Part shown: positions 6,650 to 14,196 of the stretch, in pieces
Position numbering within the stretch: position 1 is the first letter of the stretch
Layout of the letters: every line of letters begins with the position of its first letter
IMG/VR virus record: IMGVR_UViG_3300013005_000197
Span: 1 to 21,413 of that record
Reading direction: 5' to 3' (one strand)
DNA from: a virus
DNA: 21,413 bases
Notes under the pieces: model-generated
The model's input: the letters and a program-made list of their open reading frames with translations, nothing else
The model's database searches: none
What the model was told of the DNA's origin: nothing
Made by a program: the position numbers and the translations under genes

Positions 6650-7383
6650 TATTTACCTCCCGACGGAGTAGCTTGTTGAACAGTCTGACTTCCCTGAGGA
6701 ACACTGCTAAACAAGTTAGCAAATTGGCTAAGTTTCTGTTGAGGCAAGTTTTGCTCAAAGTTAAAGCGGTTAATTGCGTCTTGCAGTTCAGCAGAGGAAT
6801 ACTGTTCTTGTGCCTGACCTGTTGACAAGAGTCTTTGAATATCAGCATAGTCAGTAGCCGCCATTGCAGGAGCAGCTTGAGCCGCTTGCATCTGTCTAGC
6901 ACGTTCAGCTTCAGCCGATCCGTAAGCCAATTGACCACCTTGTTCAGCCAAGGCACGAGCAAATATGTCTTGCGCCATAGCTTCTTGTTCAGCTTGAGCA
7001 GCAGAACCATAACGACCCAGTGAGGAAGCCTTAGATTGAAGGTTTTGGACATTCTCAGTAAAGACATTGCCAGCCTGACGATTAACGCCAGCCAAAGCAC
7101 CCTCTAGGAATGGATTAACGCCTCGTCCTTGAATCGTAGCTAATTGCTCTTGCTGTGCTGAACGAACCAGCGGAGAACCCGCCATAGCCCGTTCCTGAGC
7201 CATATTAAGGGCTGATTGAGTAGCCTGAGACGGAGAAACGTAGGTTTGTCCGGGAAAGAAGCTAGGCGTACCAGACTCATAAAGGCGCTTGCCTTCTTCT
7301 AGTCCATAGGTAACATACGGCTTGATGTCTGGATCAATGCTCGTAGTCGTTGTGCTTGTTTGATTCCCGCCTCGGCTACCCAT
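6649..7383 (-). CDS. Conserved podovirus structural protein (internal virion / DNA-transfer type)
   Basis: This 244-residue protein begins MGSRGGNQTSTTTTSIDPDI. It contains GTPSFFPGQTYVSPSQATQ (about 38-56), then a long helical, Ala/Gln-rich region with NPFLEGALAG and LGRYGSAAQAEQEA (about 88-135). The end is NRFNFEQNLPQQKLSQFANL (about 207-226). This order of motifs is familiar from many short-tailed phages, where the gene lies just after tail-hub genes and is annotated as structural or DNA-transfer protein. The GAGGTGTAA end of the preceding gene provides the Shine-Dalgarno sequence for its ATG at 7383. No enzyme motif or true membrane helix is present. A virion location is likely; the exact position (core or ejection complex) is inferred. 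Confidence 0.78.
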   Translation of the reverse strand: MGSRGGNQTSTTTTSIDPDIKPYVTYGLEEGKRLYESGTPSFFPGQTYVSPSQATQSALNMAQERAMAGSPLVRSAQQEQLATIQGRGVNPFLEGALAGVNRQAGNVFTENVQNLQSKASSLGRYGSAAQAEQEAMAQDIFARALAEQGGQLAYGSAEAERARQMQAAQAAPAMAATDYADIQRLLSTGQAQEQYSSAELQDAINRFNFEQNLPQQKLSQFANLFSSVPQGSQTVQQATPSGGK

Positions 7384-7384
7384 A

Positions 7385-7783
7385 TTACACCTCGCAAATC
7401 CATTGTTTAGGACGGAAACCGAGTTGTTTCGCCCTACGTTGCCATCCTTGACGATGACTAGAGAAAGTTAGATATTTGACATTACCTTGACGGCAGATGT
7501 CTTTTATGTATTTTAATCCAGATTCAACAATTTGATAATTATTTTCTAACGTCCAAGCAGCCCATAGGTGCATTGTTTCGCCCATAGGTTGCAGGATAAA
7601 GAAGCCTACAAAATGATTATTTTCTAAAATTATCCACAGCATTGCCTTTTGGTTAAAGCAGTCTGTGTACACATCTTCTGGTATCCAATTCTCCGGGCTT
7701 CGTGTTTTGATTTTGTCCAAACCGGGGCGAACACTAGGCCACCAGTCCCTAAGTTTATCTACAGGTATGTACCTAAACTCCAT
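7385..7783 (-). CDS. GNAT-like acyltransferase-fold protein
   Basis: This 132-residue protein has the size and strand-helix order of a minimal GNAT domain. It has an N-terminal strand and helix (FRYIPVDKLRDWWPSVRPGL), the paired strands AMLWIILENNHFVGFFILQP (about 47-66) and a strand MHLWAAW (about 71-77). A helix with YIKDICRQG follows, and the terminal HRQGWQRRAKQLGFRP (about 109-124) resembles the helix and loop near the C-terminus of GNAT enzymes. The classical acetyl-CoA loop (Q/R-x-x-G-x-G/A) is not clear, so activity is uncertain. It starts at ATG 7783 overlapping the previous stop (TAATG) with only a weak GGTGG element. Lone GNAT-like genes occur inside structural operons of several podoviruses, where they may act in morphogenesis or modify a virion or host protein; no substrate can be inferred. 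Confidence 0.68.
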   Translation of the reverse strand: MEFRYIPVDKLRDWWPSVRPGLDKIKTRSPENWIPEDVYTDCFNQKAMLWIILENNHFVGFFILQPMGETMHLWAAWTLENNYQIVESGLKYIKDICRQGNVKYLTFSSHRQGWQRRAKQLGFRPKQWICEV

Positions 7784-8571
7784 TAGCCCACCACAATGTA
7801 ACCATAGGTTTTATCTGCCGTATTGTTTGACCAATGCGTAAGCGTAGCACTTCCTTGTTGCTGAGATGAAACATATACATTATAAGTTGCAGATGGAGCA
7901 ACATAAGTCATAGTAACAATTGCGCTAGGAACTGCTGGACGAGTAGGAGATGTACTCGTATCAAAATGCTCTATAGAAACACCTGTATCTGTAACCCGCC
8001 ACATAACTTCAACGTAATCATTTGCTTGAAGCTCAACGAAAAAGTTAAGCGCAGCAATTAAGTGACTAGGATCACCGCCACTCTTTCTCGCTGGTAGATG
8101 AAACCGGCTATTAGAATTAGCAATGTTTGTACCGTTTTTACGGAACCATACATCTACGTCTTGACCATCGTTAGTCGTATTCTTAAACTGAATAGAAAAT
8201 TGCAGGTTGTAAATACCGTAGTTTCGGACATTTATTCTTGAGCTATTGGAAACATAAATCCCATTGCTGTAATCAGTAGTATTTAACGTAATTGCATAGG
8301 CTGTGGTGGTATTGGCAGCAGTCTGGTCTGTAGTGTCCTGAAACGCTCCGTAAGGCGTAGAATCAGCTTCGGCAGCATTAGATACAGGAACCAAGAATAT
8401 CAGGCTGTCAAAGCCTATACGCTCGTCGTAGAGGGTAGTTGTCGTGGCATTCCCTGTGGCTAACGTAATCCGACCCGTATTATTGGTCTTTCCGTCCATA
8501 ACCCCACGAACCACCTCAGAAACCTGACGAGGATCTCCTCCAAATGGCGGTAATGTACGAAACTGAGTCAT
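7783..8571 (-). CDS. Beta-sandwich (C1q-like) virion fibre protein
   Basis: This is a 262-residue beta-rich protein. The N-terminus FRTLPPFGGDPRQVSEVVRG is a short helix-containing anchor seen in phage fibre proteins. The strand-rich body includes NVRNYGIYNLQFSIQFKN, then DVDVWFRKNGTNI, an AALNFFVELQANDYVEVMWR segment and later TMTYVAPSATYNVYV. The order 'strand - DVDVWFRKNG - HLPA - AALNFFVEL - NDYVEVMW' matches C1q/TNF-like jelly-roll domains used as trimeric head domains. It is probably a trimeric head or tail fibre that contacts host surface or decorates the particle. The start overlaps the gp10-like stop as ATGA, with AGGG 6 nt upstream. The fold assignment comes from pattern reading, not alignment. 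Confidence 0.75.
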   Translation of the reverse strand: MTQFRTLPPFGGDPRQVSEVVRGVMDGKTNNTGRITLATGNATTTTLYDERIGFDSLIFLVPVSNAAEADSTPYGAFQDTTDQTAANTTTAYAITLNTTDYSNGIYVSNSSRINVRNYGIYNLQFSIQFKNTTNDGQDVDVWFRKNGTNIANSNSRFHLPARKSGGDPSHLIAALNFFVELQANDYVEVMWRVTDTGVSIEHFDTSTSPTRPAVPSAIVTMTYVAPSATYNVYVSSQQQGSATLTHWSNNTADKTYGYIVVG

Positions 8572-9986
8572 CGGTTACCCTGTTTAACAACGTCAAACTC
8601 TAAGCCAACAGCAGTTTTCCAGCTAGATCCAGTAGGAGTCAGTCTTAGTCGATGATATTCACCGTTAGACCGCAAGCTCACACGGTTTTCTGCGTCAGGA
8701 GACACATCTGAGCCAAATTCCACTTGTTCAGCAAGATTATCCCGGCTAGAAACAGCGATAGAACCGCTACCATTGTCCACAATAGGCTTGGCAAGCATGA
8801 CCGTAGACCTACCTACATCAATATCACCCGTTGATATGTTCGCAGTCTTAGGCTGGCCTGAAAAAGTAATGATCTTCTGACCGCTAACACCAGCAAATAG
8901 TATTTGTCCACCAGCAAATACCCGTGAATCCAATGGAATATCAAGCGCATCAATGCTTGAGTTGTAGTTATCTACCTGTTCTAACGTAGCGGAAGGTGTT
9001 AATACATAGGCAATTGACGTTGCTGTGGTATCTGCGTATGACCATTTGTTAAGGTCAATCGAGTACATCAGCATACTATTACCGCCAAACGTATTATTAA
9101 ACTTCCATATTATTAACTTAGTAACAGGATTAACCGTAGCACTCATTCCAGTAAATATCTCACCCGGAATAGCGTTATCAAAGAACCAACGGTTTACCTT
9201 TTCGCTACCTATATTCTTGGTTGACTGACCATCACAGACATAAAATCCATCGTCTGCAAGGAAATACGTTAGGTTGCCGTATTGAGCGATAGATCCGTTA
9301 GAAATACAGCCCAAAGACCGTGAGATAGCGTCAAACTGGAAGAAGAACGGTGAGCCTGTATAGGTCATCCGGTAGATAGCACGTTCCAAGAAGATCAGAC
9401 CGTACTCACCACCAGCTATACCAGTAATGTCACCACCGTCAGGAAGAATCTGTGTATCAGACTGAGATGCAGAACCCGGTGTCCAGTCTGTCTCGTCATT
9501 TATGTCCGACCAGTAGACCTTGCTAGTATCAGTTCCGTCGTTAGCAGCAACCACAAAGTCACGCACAACAGTTACAAATTTAGCAGTAGGAGCAGCAGCA
9601 GCTAGGTCAGCAAAGTTCGTGGACGAATTAAGTGTCCATGCTTGCAACTTGTCCTGACCATTAGCCAGAATCATCTTTGCGCCAAACTGAGTTACATCCC
9701 ATCCCTCAACTGCTGTATAACCCGTAGTCGTAGCAGCATCCAAGCTAGCATCAGAGCTATCAAACTTATAAATCTGGGTTGTACTAGCTGCAAACAATGT
9801 ACTAACGCTGTCAAACTTACCAGCAAAGGTAATGATTAGATCAGCACCAGCAGCGTCAGAGTAATCAGCCTCGCCTTTAACTGGGGCATATCCATTAGCA
9901 ACTGGATAACAGTTCTTTGCGTCTGTTACTGCACCTGTTACGCCGGGTTGATCTGGCAACCACTCACCAAACAGAATCTTTTGCAT
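8568..9986 (-). CDS. Tail-hub / packaged-DNA stabilisation protein, P22 gp10-like
   Basis: This is a 472-residue protein that begins MQKILFGEWLPDQPG. It has repeated beta-strand segments and characteristic pieces KVYWSDINDETDW (about 164-176), GGEYGLIFLERAIYRMTYTG (about 199-218) and YFLADDGFYVCDG (about 247-259). These are typical of the gp10 family of short-tailed phages, which close the portal channel after DNA packaging and carry the tail needle or fibres. I choose ATG 9986 because it overlaps the upstream stop as TAATG and has GAGG 5 nt upstream. An in-frame TTG at 10001 adds five residues without a better site. It lies between a giant repeat protein and a fibre protein, consistent with a tail hub. 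Assignment to gp10 is by motif memory; the strand-rich (propeller-like) nature is visible in the sequence. Confidence 0.85.
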   Translation of the reverse strand: MQKILFGEWLPDQPGVTGAVTDAKNCYPVANGYAPVKGEADYSDAAGADLIITFAGKFDSVSTLFAASTTQIYKFDSSDASLDAATTTGYTAVEGWDVTQFGAKMILANGQDKLQAWTLNSSTNFADLAAAAPTAKFVTVVRDFVVAANDGTDTSKVYWSDINDETDWTPGSASQSDTQILPDGGDITGIAGGEYGLIFLERAIYRMTYTGSPFFFQFDAISRSLGCISNGSIAQYGNLTYFLADDGFYVCDGQSTKNIGSEKVNRWFFDNAIPGEIFTGMSATVNPVTKLIIWKFNNTFGGNSMLMYSIDLNKWSYADTTATSIAYVLTPSATLEQVDNYNSSIDALDIPLDSRVFAGGQILFAGVSGQKIITFSGQPKTANISTGDIDVGRSTVMLAKPIVDNGSGSIAVSSRDNLAEQVEFGSDVSPDAENRVSLRSNGEYHRLRLTPTGSSWKTAVGLEFDVVKQGNR

Positions 9987-12900
9987 TACTGCCTCAACCA
10001 AGTATTAGAAGATTGTGATGCTGGTTGCCATGTATCAGCAGAAGGAGAAATATCATCCCACGTTGACGTTACGACAGAAGAATCACCCCACTCCTCGCCA
10101 ATAATTTGACCATCAGCAGAGATTGTTGCATTGCCTGTAATTATAGGCGCACTATCAAATGTAGCATTAGCATAAGCAGAAACAGCCGCATTAGCAGCAA
10201 TAGCAGCATTACCCGATGCAGTAAAGTTAGGCGCAGCAGTTACTACAGCAGAGCCAGTAACACTGCCAGAACCAACCCTTATACGTATCCCTGTTGCCGT
10301 AACCGTTGCATCGCAGTTAATACTACCCTGACCCATTAACAATCGAGTTGCGACAGCCGTAACCGTTGCACTAGCATTTACGCTACCTTGGAATAACCTT
10401 ACCCTTGAAGCAATGGCAGATACATCTGCTAATGCAATTACAGCAGCACTAGCATCAACGTAAGTACCAGAAATAAAAGACCAGCCAAGGTTATTACCGG
10501 AGTCTACGTTTCCGTTAGTTGTGGTAGCTTGCCAAGTAGCACCGCCGGTAGCATTACTATCTTGAATATCCAAGAACGACACAGATACCGTGCCTGATGA
10601 CTTAGACAGTGTGAACCGCGTGGCTGGAGTAGAGCTACGGATTGAAACCAAATTGCCGGATGTGCCGGACAAGGTAAACGCATTAACCGTTGTGGTTGTA
10701 CTAGCAGGGAATGTGATCTGATTAGCTGTCGGCACTGTTTCAGTAATATCGTTAAAAGTATTTGCGCCAGTAATTGTCAACGTACCCGCACCGCCTTGAT
10801 TCAATGTGCAGTTGTATGTTGATCCACCACCATCAAACGTCTTGGCAGTTGCAGCAGTCATGGAAATTGTGCCTGTGCCGGTTCCTGCTGTCGTAGTAAA
10901 TCCTGTTGGAACATTGTTGTACCAAGCGGTACTAGTTGCAGCAGAACAAACTACAGTTCCACCGTTAAACGTCAAATTTTTTGTTCCGGTAAAAGTCACA
11001 ACTGCTGACGTATTGGTTAAAGTAAAACCTGCTAAATCTAATGTTCCATTTATAAGTGACAGTTGAGCATTTTGCCCCGCGCCAGCAAGTGTTGTTGTAA
11101 TCCCAGAACCATCTATTAATAATGCATCAATCGCTTTTCCCGTGTACGTTAGTGTTCCATTACCCACCGTTGTAAAGTCTGTGCTTGTGTAAGTACCACC
11201 AGAAGCAAGCGTAAACCCGTGACAGCTAATATTTTGGGCACCGGGGTTGGACGTTGATCCAGTGAAGTTGATTTGTCTAAAGCTTCCGGTAAACGTTGGT
11301 ACAGACGCACCAGACGTTAGGTTGATATTAAGCCTATTGCTTGCTGTTGCTCCTGCCGTTCCACCAAAGTTAAATGTTCTTGTAACAGACATTGCTGCGC
11401 TAATGTTTGATGTACCCGTAAACGTAAAGTTTGTGGCAGTTGCCATCGAAAGAACTGTTGATGCGGCTGTTGTCGTTGTTAAAGTAATGCCGCCCGTTGA
11501 GCCAAATGCAATGCTTCTTGTATTGGAATTGCTTGACGAAAAAAGAGCGGTTGACAGCGTATTGTTAAACAAGTCAACAGTGCCATTAGTGAGCGTTGTT
11601 GTTCTTGTATTTCCTGTTGTCAAGGCATCTTGAAGCTGCCATGTGCCTCCTACTCCGTTAAACGTAATAAGGAAGTCCATCGTTTTACCATTACTGGTAA
11701 TAGTCTTAGTTCCGCTTGTGGCAGCAAATGTTAAAGTGTTACTGGATGTAGTAAGCGTCATGCCAGTTGAAAGCGTTAAGTTTCCGTAAATAATTACACT
11801 TGATCCTATTGCTTGCCACGTACCAGCATACCCAGTAAAATCTACGTTTCTTGCAGCGTAAGTAGAAACGCTTAAAAATGTCAAAGCATAAGTACCGCCA
11901 GTAAAATTAAAACTAATACTATTTGCTTCAGATACAGAACCGGGAGTTACTGTTATCGCAGTTGACCCAGTTGAAGTGACATTAACTACTTGAGTTCCTG
12001 TAGTAGTTAGTCCAGTAGCAGTCTGACTATTCCACACCGTACCTGTTCCAGTACAGCTAATATTTCCAGTGCCAAATGCAATAGTTCTTGTGTCGGAATT
12101 GTTTGAGTTAAATAAACCTGTAGTAAGCGTCAGGTTGTTTAGGTCTAACGTACCTTGCGTTAGTGTGGTTGTAAGTGTCGAACCAAGTGTTAAGTTGTTT
12201 GTAAGCAGTTGAACTCCACCACCGGGGGCATCAATCGTTACTGGCTGAGTAAATGTTTTACCGCCAGAGTTAAGCGTCTTTGTTGATCTGTTGGAAAACG
12301 TATAACCACCAGAGCTAGTACCAGTAGGCGTTACGCCTGATCCGTAAGTAAAGTTTCCGTAAAATGTTGGGGCTGTAGTTCCCGATGCAAGCGTCATTGC
12401 ATTAGTACGGGTTGACGTATCAAGCGTACAAATATTCCAATCAGCATTAATTGTAATGGTAGCTGACGTATTTAACCCAGTATTTTCAATAATTACCGTA
12501 TCTTGAGCTAACGGAAAATTCGAAGCGGCAACAGATCCGCCCGAACTTAAAGCCCAAGCCGTAGAACTCCAGCTACCTCCTGCCGCCAAGTTCCAATACT
12601 TATCAACACCAGCACTAAACGTAATATTACTGTTGCCATTGCAATCACCCAAGCGGGTGCCAGACAACGTGCCATGCGCCCCGGCTATTGTGATGTCTCT
12701 AAAGTCAACATCCGTTGTGGCAGCAATAGCCGCGCAAGTTAGGATGCGTGCCGTCCCTGTTGTGCTGGAACGAATAAACGTCCTTTGGGTTGCGTTCGCG
12801 CCATTGACATTAAAAGTGCCGGTAACTGTTTGGGCAGCAAAAAACTGAATTTGGATTATTCCCTGAGTAGCCGGAATAGGAAGAGTAAGATTATTAAACG

Positions 12901-13645
12901 TATTTGCACCAGAAATATTTCTAGTGTTGCTTGCTGTCGAAGTGGACGTAAAAGCCACGTCGTAATAAGCCAGGCCGCCGCCACTAAACGCAGAGAAGGA
13001 TTGAGTAAGGTTTATAGTTGATGTCCCAGCAGCTAACGTTGCGTTAGTGCTGGTTGTCATAGTCCAATTAGCGCTTACTGTAATTGTTGATCCATTAAGA
13101 TTTATAGTTCTTGTATTTGAGTTTGACGAGCTAAATGTACCAGCAGTAACCGCATAATTACTTACTGAGGTATCAAATGTGCCGTTGGTAAGTGTTAATG
13201 TGTTACCGCCGCAACTAAACGCAGAGCCAAGTGTCCATGCTCCACCAACGCCATTAAACGTAACTCCCGCACCAAAAGCAACGCCATTAGTTGTTACTGT
13301 TTTGCCCGTAGTCGTGGCGTTAAATGTCGTGGTGCCTGTGTAGGTACGGGTGAAGTTTGTCGCAGGGAAAGATAAAGAACCACTAACAGTCAAGCCAATG
13401 CTTGATCCAGCTAGTGTCATCGCGCCATCAAGACCGCTGATTGTGATGTCGTTACAAACCCTTGGAGAGTTTGCCATTGTGACCGTAAACGCACCAGTAG
13501 CTACGTTTGAGTTAGCATCAAAGAATACGTTATCAGCAGCCGTAGGAACAGAAGCGCCGCCAAGACCTCCGCTAGTCTCTGACCAATTAACAGTATTGGT
13601 GCTACTCCATGACCCAGTGCCTAGAACCCAATAACGATCTGCCAT
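9986..13645 (-). CDS. Giant repetitive beta-solenoid-like virion protein (adhesin or tail fibre)
   Basis: This 1219-residue, Thr/Ser/Asn/Gly-rich protein makes up 17% of the window. It has no signal peptide. A domain beginning YWVLGTGSWSST (about residue 5) recurs at about 349 as YWNLAAGGSWSST. A second module recurs about four times (near 150, 494, 682 and 862) with the core TLTNGTxDLxNxTL followed by SSSNSNTRxIxFG. Short strands separated by turns suggest a right-handed beta-helix or solenoid. From about 1066 to 1180 there are roughly 20-residue repeats of the type GSVxxSATVTAxxxRxxxG. The last 36 residues (about 1184-1219) carry spaced tryptophans (EEWGD, STWDD, DTWQP, NTWLRQ). The start ATG 13645 has GAGGA 7 nt upstream. 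Its place before the tail hub supports a virion fibre or decoration protein, probably trimeric and host-binding. I recall related proteins from aquatic phage genomes, without assigned function. Confidence 0.85.
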   Translation of the reverse strand: MADRYWVLGTGSWSSTNTVNWSETSGGLGGASVPTAADNVFFDANSNVATGAFTVTMANSPRVCNDITISGLDGAMTLAGSSIGLTVSGSLSFPATNFTRTYTGTTTFNATTTGKTVTTNGVAFGAGVTFNGVGGAWTLGSAFSCGGNTLTLTNGTFDTSVSNYAVTAGTFSSSNSNTRTINLNGSTITVSANWTMTTSTNATLAAGTSTINLTQSFSAFSGGGLAYYDVAFTSTSTASNTRNISGANTFNNLTLPIPATQGIIQIQFFAAQTVTGTFNVNGANATQRTFIRSSTTGTARILTCAAIAATTDVDFRDITIAGAHGTLSGTRLGDCNGNSNITFSAGVDKYWNLAAGGSWSSTAWALSSGGSVAASNFPLAQDTVIIENTGLNTSATITINADWNICTLDTSTRTNAMTLASGTTAPTFYGNFTYGSGVTPTGTSSGGYTFSNRSTKTLNSGGKTFTQPVTIDAPGGGVQLLTNNLTLGSTLTTTLTQGTLDLNNLTLTTGLFNSNNSDTRTIAFGTGNISCTGTGTVWNSQTATGLTTTGTQVVNVTSTGSTAITVTPGSVSEANSISFNFTGGTYALTFLSVSTYAARNVDFTGYAGTWQAIGSSVIIYGNLTLSTGMTLTTSSNTLTFAATSGTKTITSNGKTMDFLITFNGVGGTWQLQDALTTGNTRTTTLTNGTVDLFNNTLSTALFSSSNSNTRSIAFGSTGGITLTTTTAASTVLSMATATNFTFTGTSNISAAMSVTRTFNFGGTAGATASNRLNINLTSGASVPTFTGSFRQINFTGSTSNPGAQNISCHGFTLASGGTYTSTDFTTVGNGTLTYTGKAIDALLIDGSGITTTLAGAGQNAQLSLINGTLDLAGFTLTNTSAVVTFTGTKNLTFNGGTVVCSAATSTAWYNNVPTGFTTTAGTGTGTISMTAATAKTFDGGGSTYNCTLNQGGAGTLTITGANTFNDITETVPTANQITFPASTTTTVNAFTLSGTSGNLVSIRSSTPATRFTLSKSSGTVSVSFLDIQDSNATGGATWQATTTNGNVDSGNNLGWSFISGTYVDASAAVIALADVSAIASRVRLFQGSVNASATVTAVATRLLMGQGSINCDATVTATGIRIRVGSGSVTGSAVVTAAPNFTASGNAAIAANAAVSAYANATFDSAPIITGNATISADGQIIGEEWGDSSVVTSTWDDISPSADTWQPASQSSNTWLRQ
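10105..10450. repeat. About 60-bp imperfect coding repeats (C-terminal region of the giant protein)
   Basis: These are successive imperfect repeats of about 20 codons. The clearest DNA trace is the 15-mer GCCGTAACCGTTGCA, present at 10296-10310 and again at 10356-10370, exactly 60 bases apart. At protein level the units read GSVNASATVTAVATRLLMGQ, GSINCDATVTATGIRIRVGS and GSVTGSAVVTA, with weaker copies on both sides. Bounds are approximate. Confidence 0.8.
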
Positions 13646-13648
13646 TTA

Positions 13649-13807
13649 TCATTCCTCTGATGGTGCAGTGATAACGGCTATCCAGTTATCTAACCGCTGC
13701 TGTTTCATCGCATCAATTTCAGACTCAGTAAACGTATGATCTTCTGGCAAATGCAGTGCATCGCAGAACTTTCCATACTGAGTATCAAAAGAGAAATCTA
13801 TTTTCAT
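13649..13807 (-). CDS. Small acidic conserved phage protein, 52 residues
   Basis: This short gene reads from ATG 13807 to TGA 13649. The protein begins MKIDFSFDTQYGKFCDALHL and ends IAVITAPSEE, is acidic overall, and contains EIDAMKQQRLDNWIAVI (about residues 30-46), a probable amphipathic helix. It has no membrane segment or known catalytic motif. The start overlaps the stop of the preceding structural gene as TAATG. Its last codons, reading GAGGAA TGA, supply the Shine-Dalgarno element for the giant protein 7 nt downstream. Without this gene the 161-nt gap would be the largest in an otherwise gapless cluster. I recall similarly sized proteins with a related sequence next to this type of structural gene in aquatic phages. 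It may be an assembly factor or chaperone for the giant protein; that is inference. Confidence 0.8.
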   Translation of the reverse strand: MKIDFSFDTQYGKFCDALHLPEDHTFTESEIDAMKQQRLDNWIAVITAPSEE

Positions 13808-14193
13808 TATGCCAACGTGACAGAAAGATTGCCTGAAGTAATGCGGAAAATATCACCAGAAGAAATAGCTTTAGATGTATCCAATGCTGTGTGATACAGA
13901 AGGTTACCGCTAGTAGCAGCATCTAAAATGCCAATCCAGCCTACGGTTCCCCATGATCCTGTGGCTTCTGGGAACTCAACCGAAGCACTGTTGGTACTAA
14001 CGCCATTACTGGGAGCGCCAAAAGTAACAGCAGTACGAGCATAAGAACCACCAGAGACTTCTGTACCAGTATTAGCATCAGTAGGATCAGATGTATAAAG
14101 ACCAACGTAAACAGTAGCAACGCTTGTGTAGCTGGTGTTACGGAGAGTAGCGTTAATCAGCGCATTCTCAAGATAGTTTGACATTTCTGCCAT
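13807..14193 (-). CDS. Conserved small virion structural protein
   Basis: This is a 128-residue beta-rich protein. It has a helical N-terminus (MSNYLENALINATLRN), then TVYVGLYTSDPTDANTGTEV, continuing into GGSYART (about 27-54). Next come TFGAPSNGVSTNSASVEFPE (about 57-76), GSWGTVGWIGILDAATSGNL (about 79-98) and a C-terminal strand ITSGNLSVTLA. This motif order defines a conserved structural protein of many short-tailed and siphovirus-like aquatic phages, probably a tail or fibre-base component. The start is ATG 14193 with GAGG 6 nt upstream; the ATG three codons later has no comparable site. It lies between the head-tail adaptor and the giant repeat protein, so it may link the fibre to the tail. 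No enzymatic motif is seen. Confidence 0.8.
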   Translation of the reverse strand: MAEMSNYLENALINATLRNTSYTSVATVYVGLYTSDPTDANTGTEVSGGSYARTAVTFGAPSNGVSTNSASVEFPEATGSWGTVGWIGILDAATSGNLLYHTALDTSKAISSGDIFRITSGNLSVTLA

Positions 14194-14196
14194 GAT

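Noticed and set aside
6594-7100. 168-codon minus-strand frame overlapping two structural genes
   Set aside because: Out-of-frame shadow of the 244-residue structural gene, with Leu/Arg-rich composition and no place in the ordered chain of coupled starts.
7860-7880. TATAAT-like sequence inside the fibre gene
   Set aside because: It lies within a coding region without a paired -35; such matches occur by chance in this AT-moderate sequence.
9986-10001. TTG start of the gp10-like gene five codons upstream
   Set aside because: ATG 9986 forms a TAATG junction and has GAGG 5 nt upstream, so it is the better start.
11247-11633. A 128-codon plus-strand open frame inside the giant protein gene
   Set aside because: It is antisense to a strongly repetitive gene with a good start and ribosome site. 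Its Val/Pro/Leu-rich composition is what the antisense of Thr/Asn-rich codons gives, and no ribosome site or neighbours support it.
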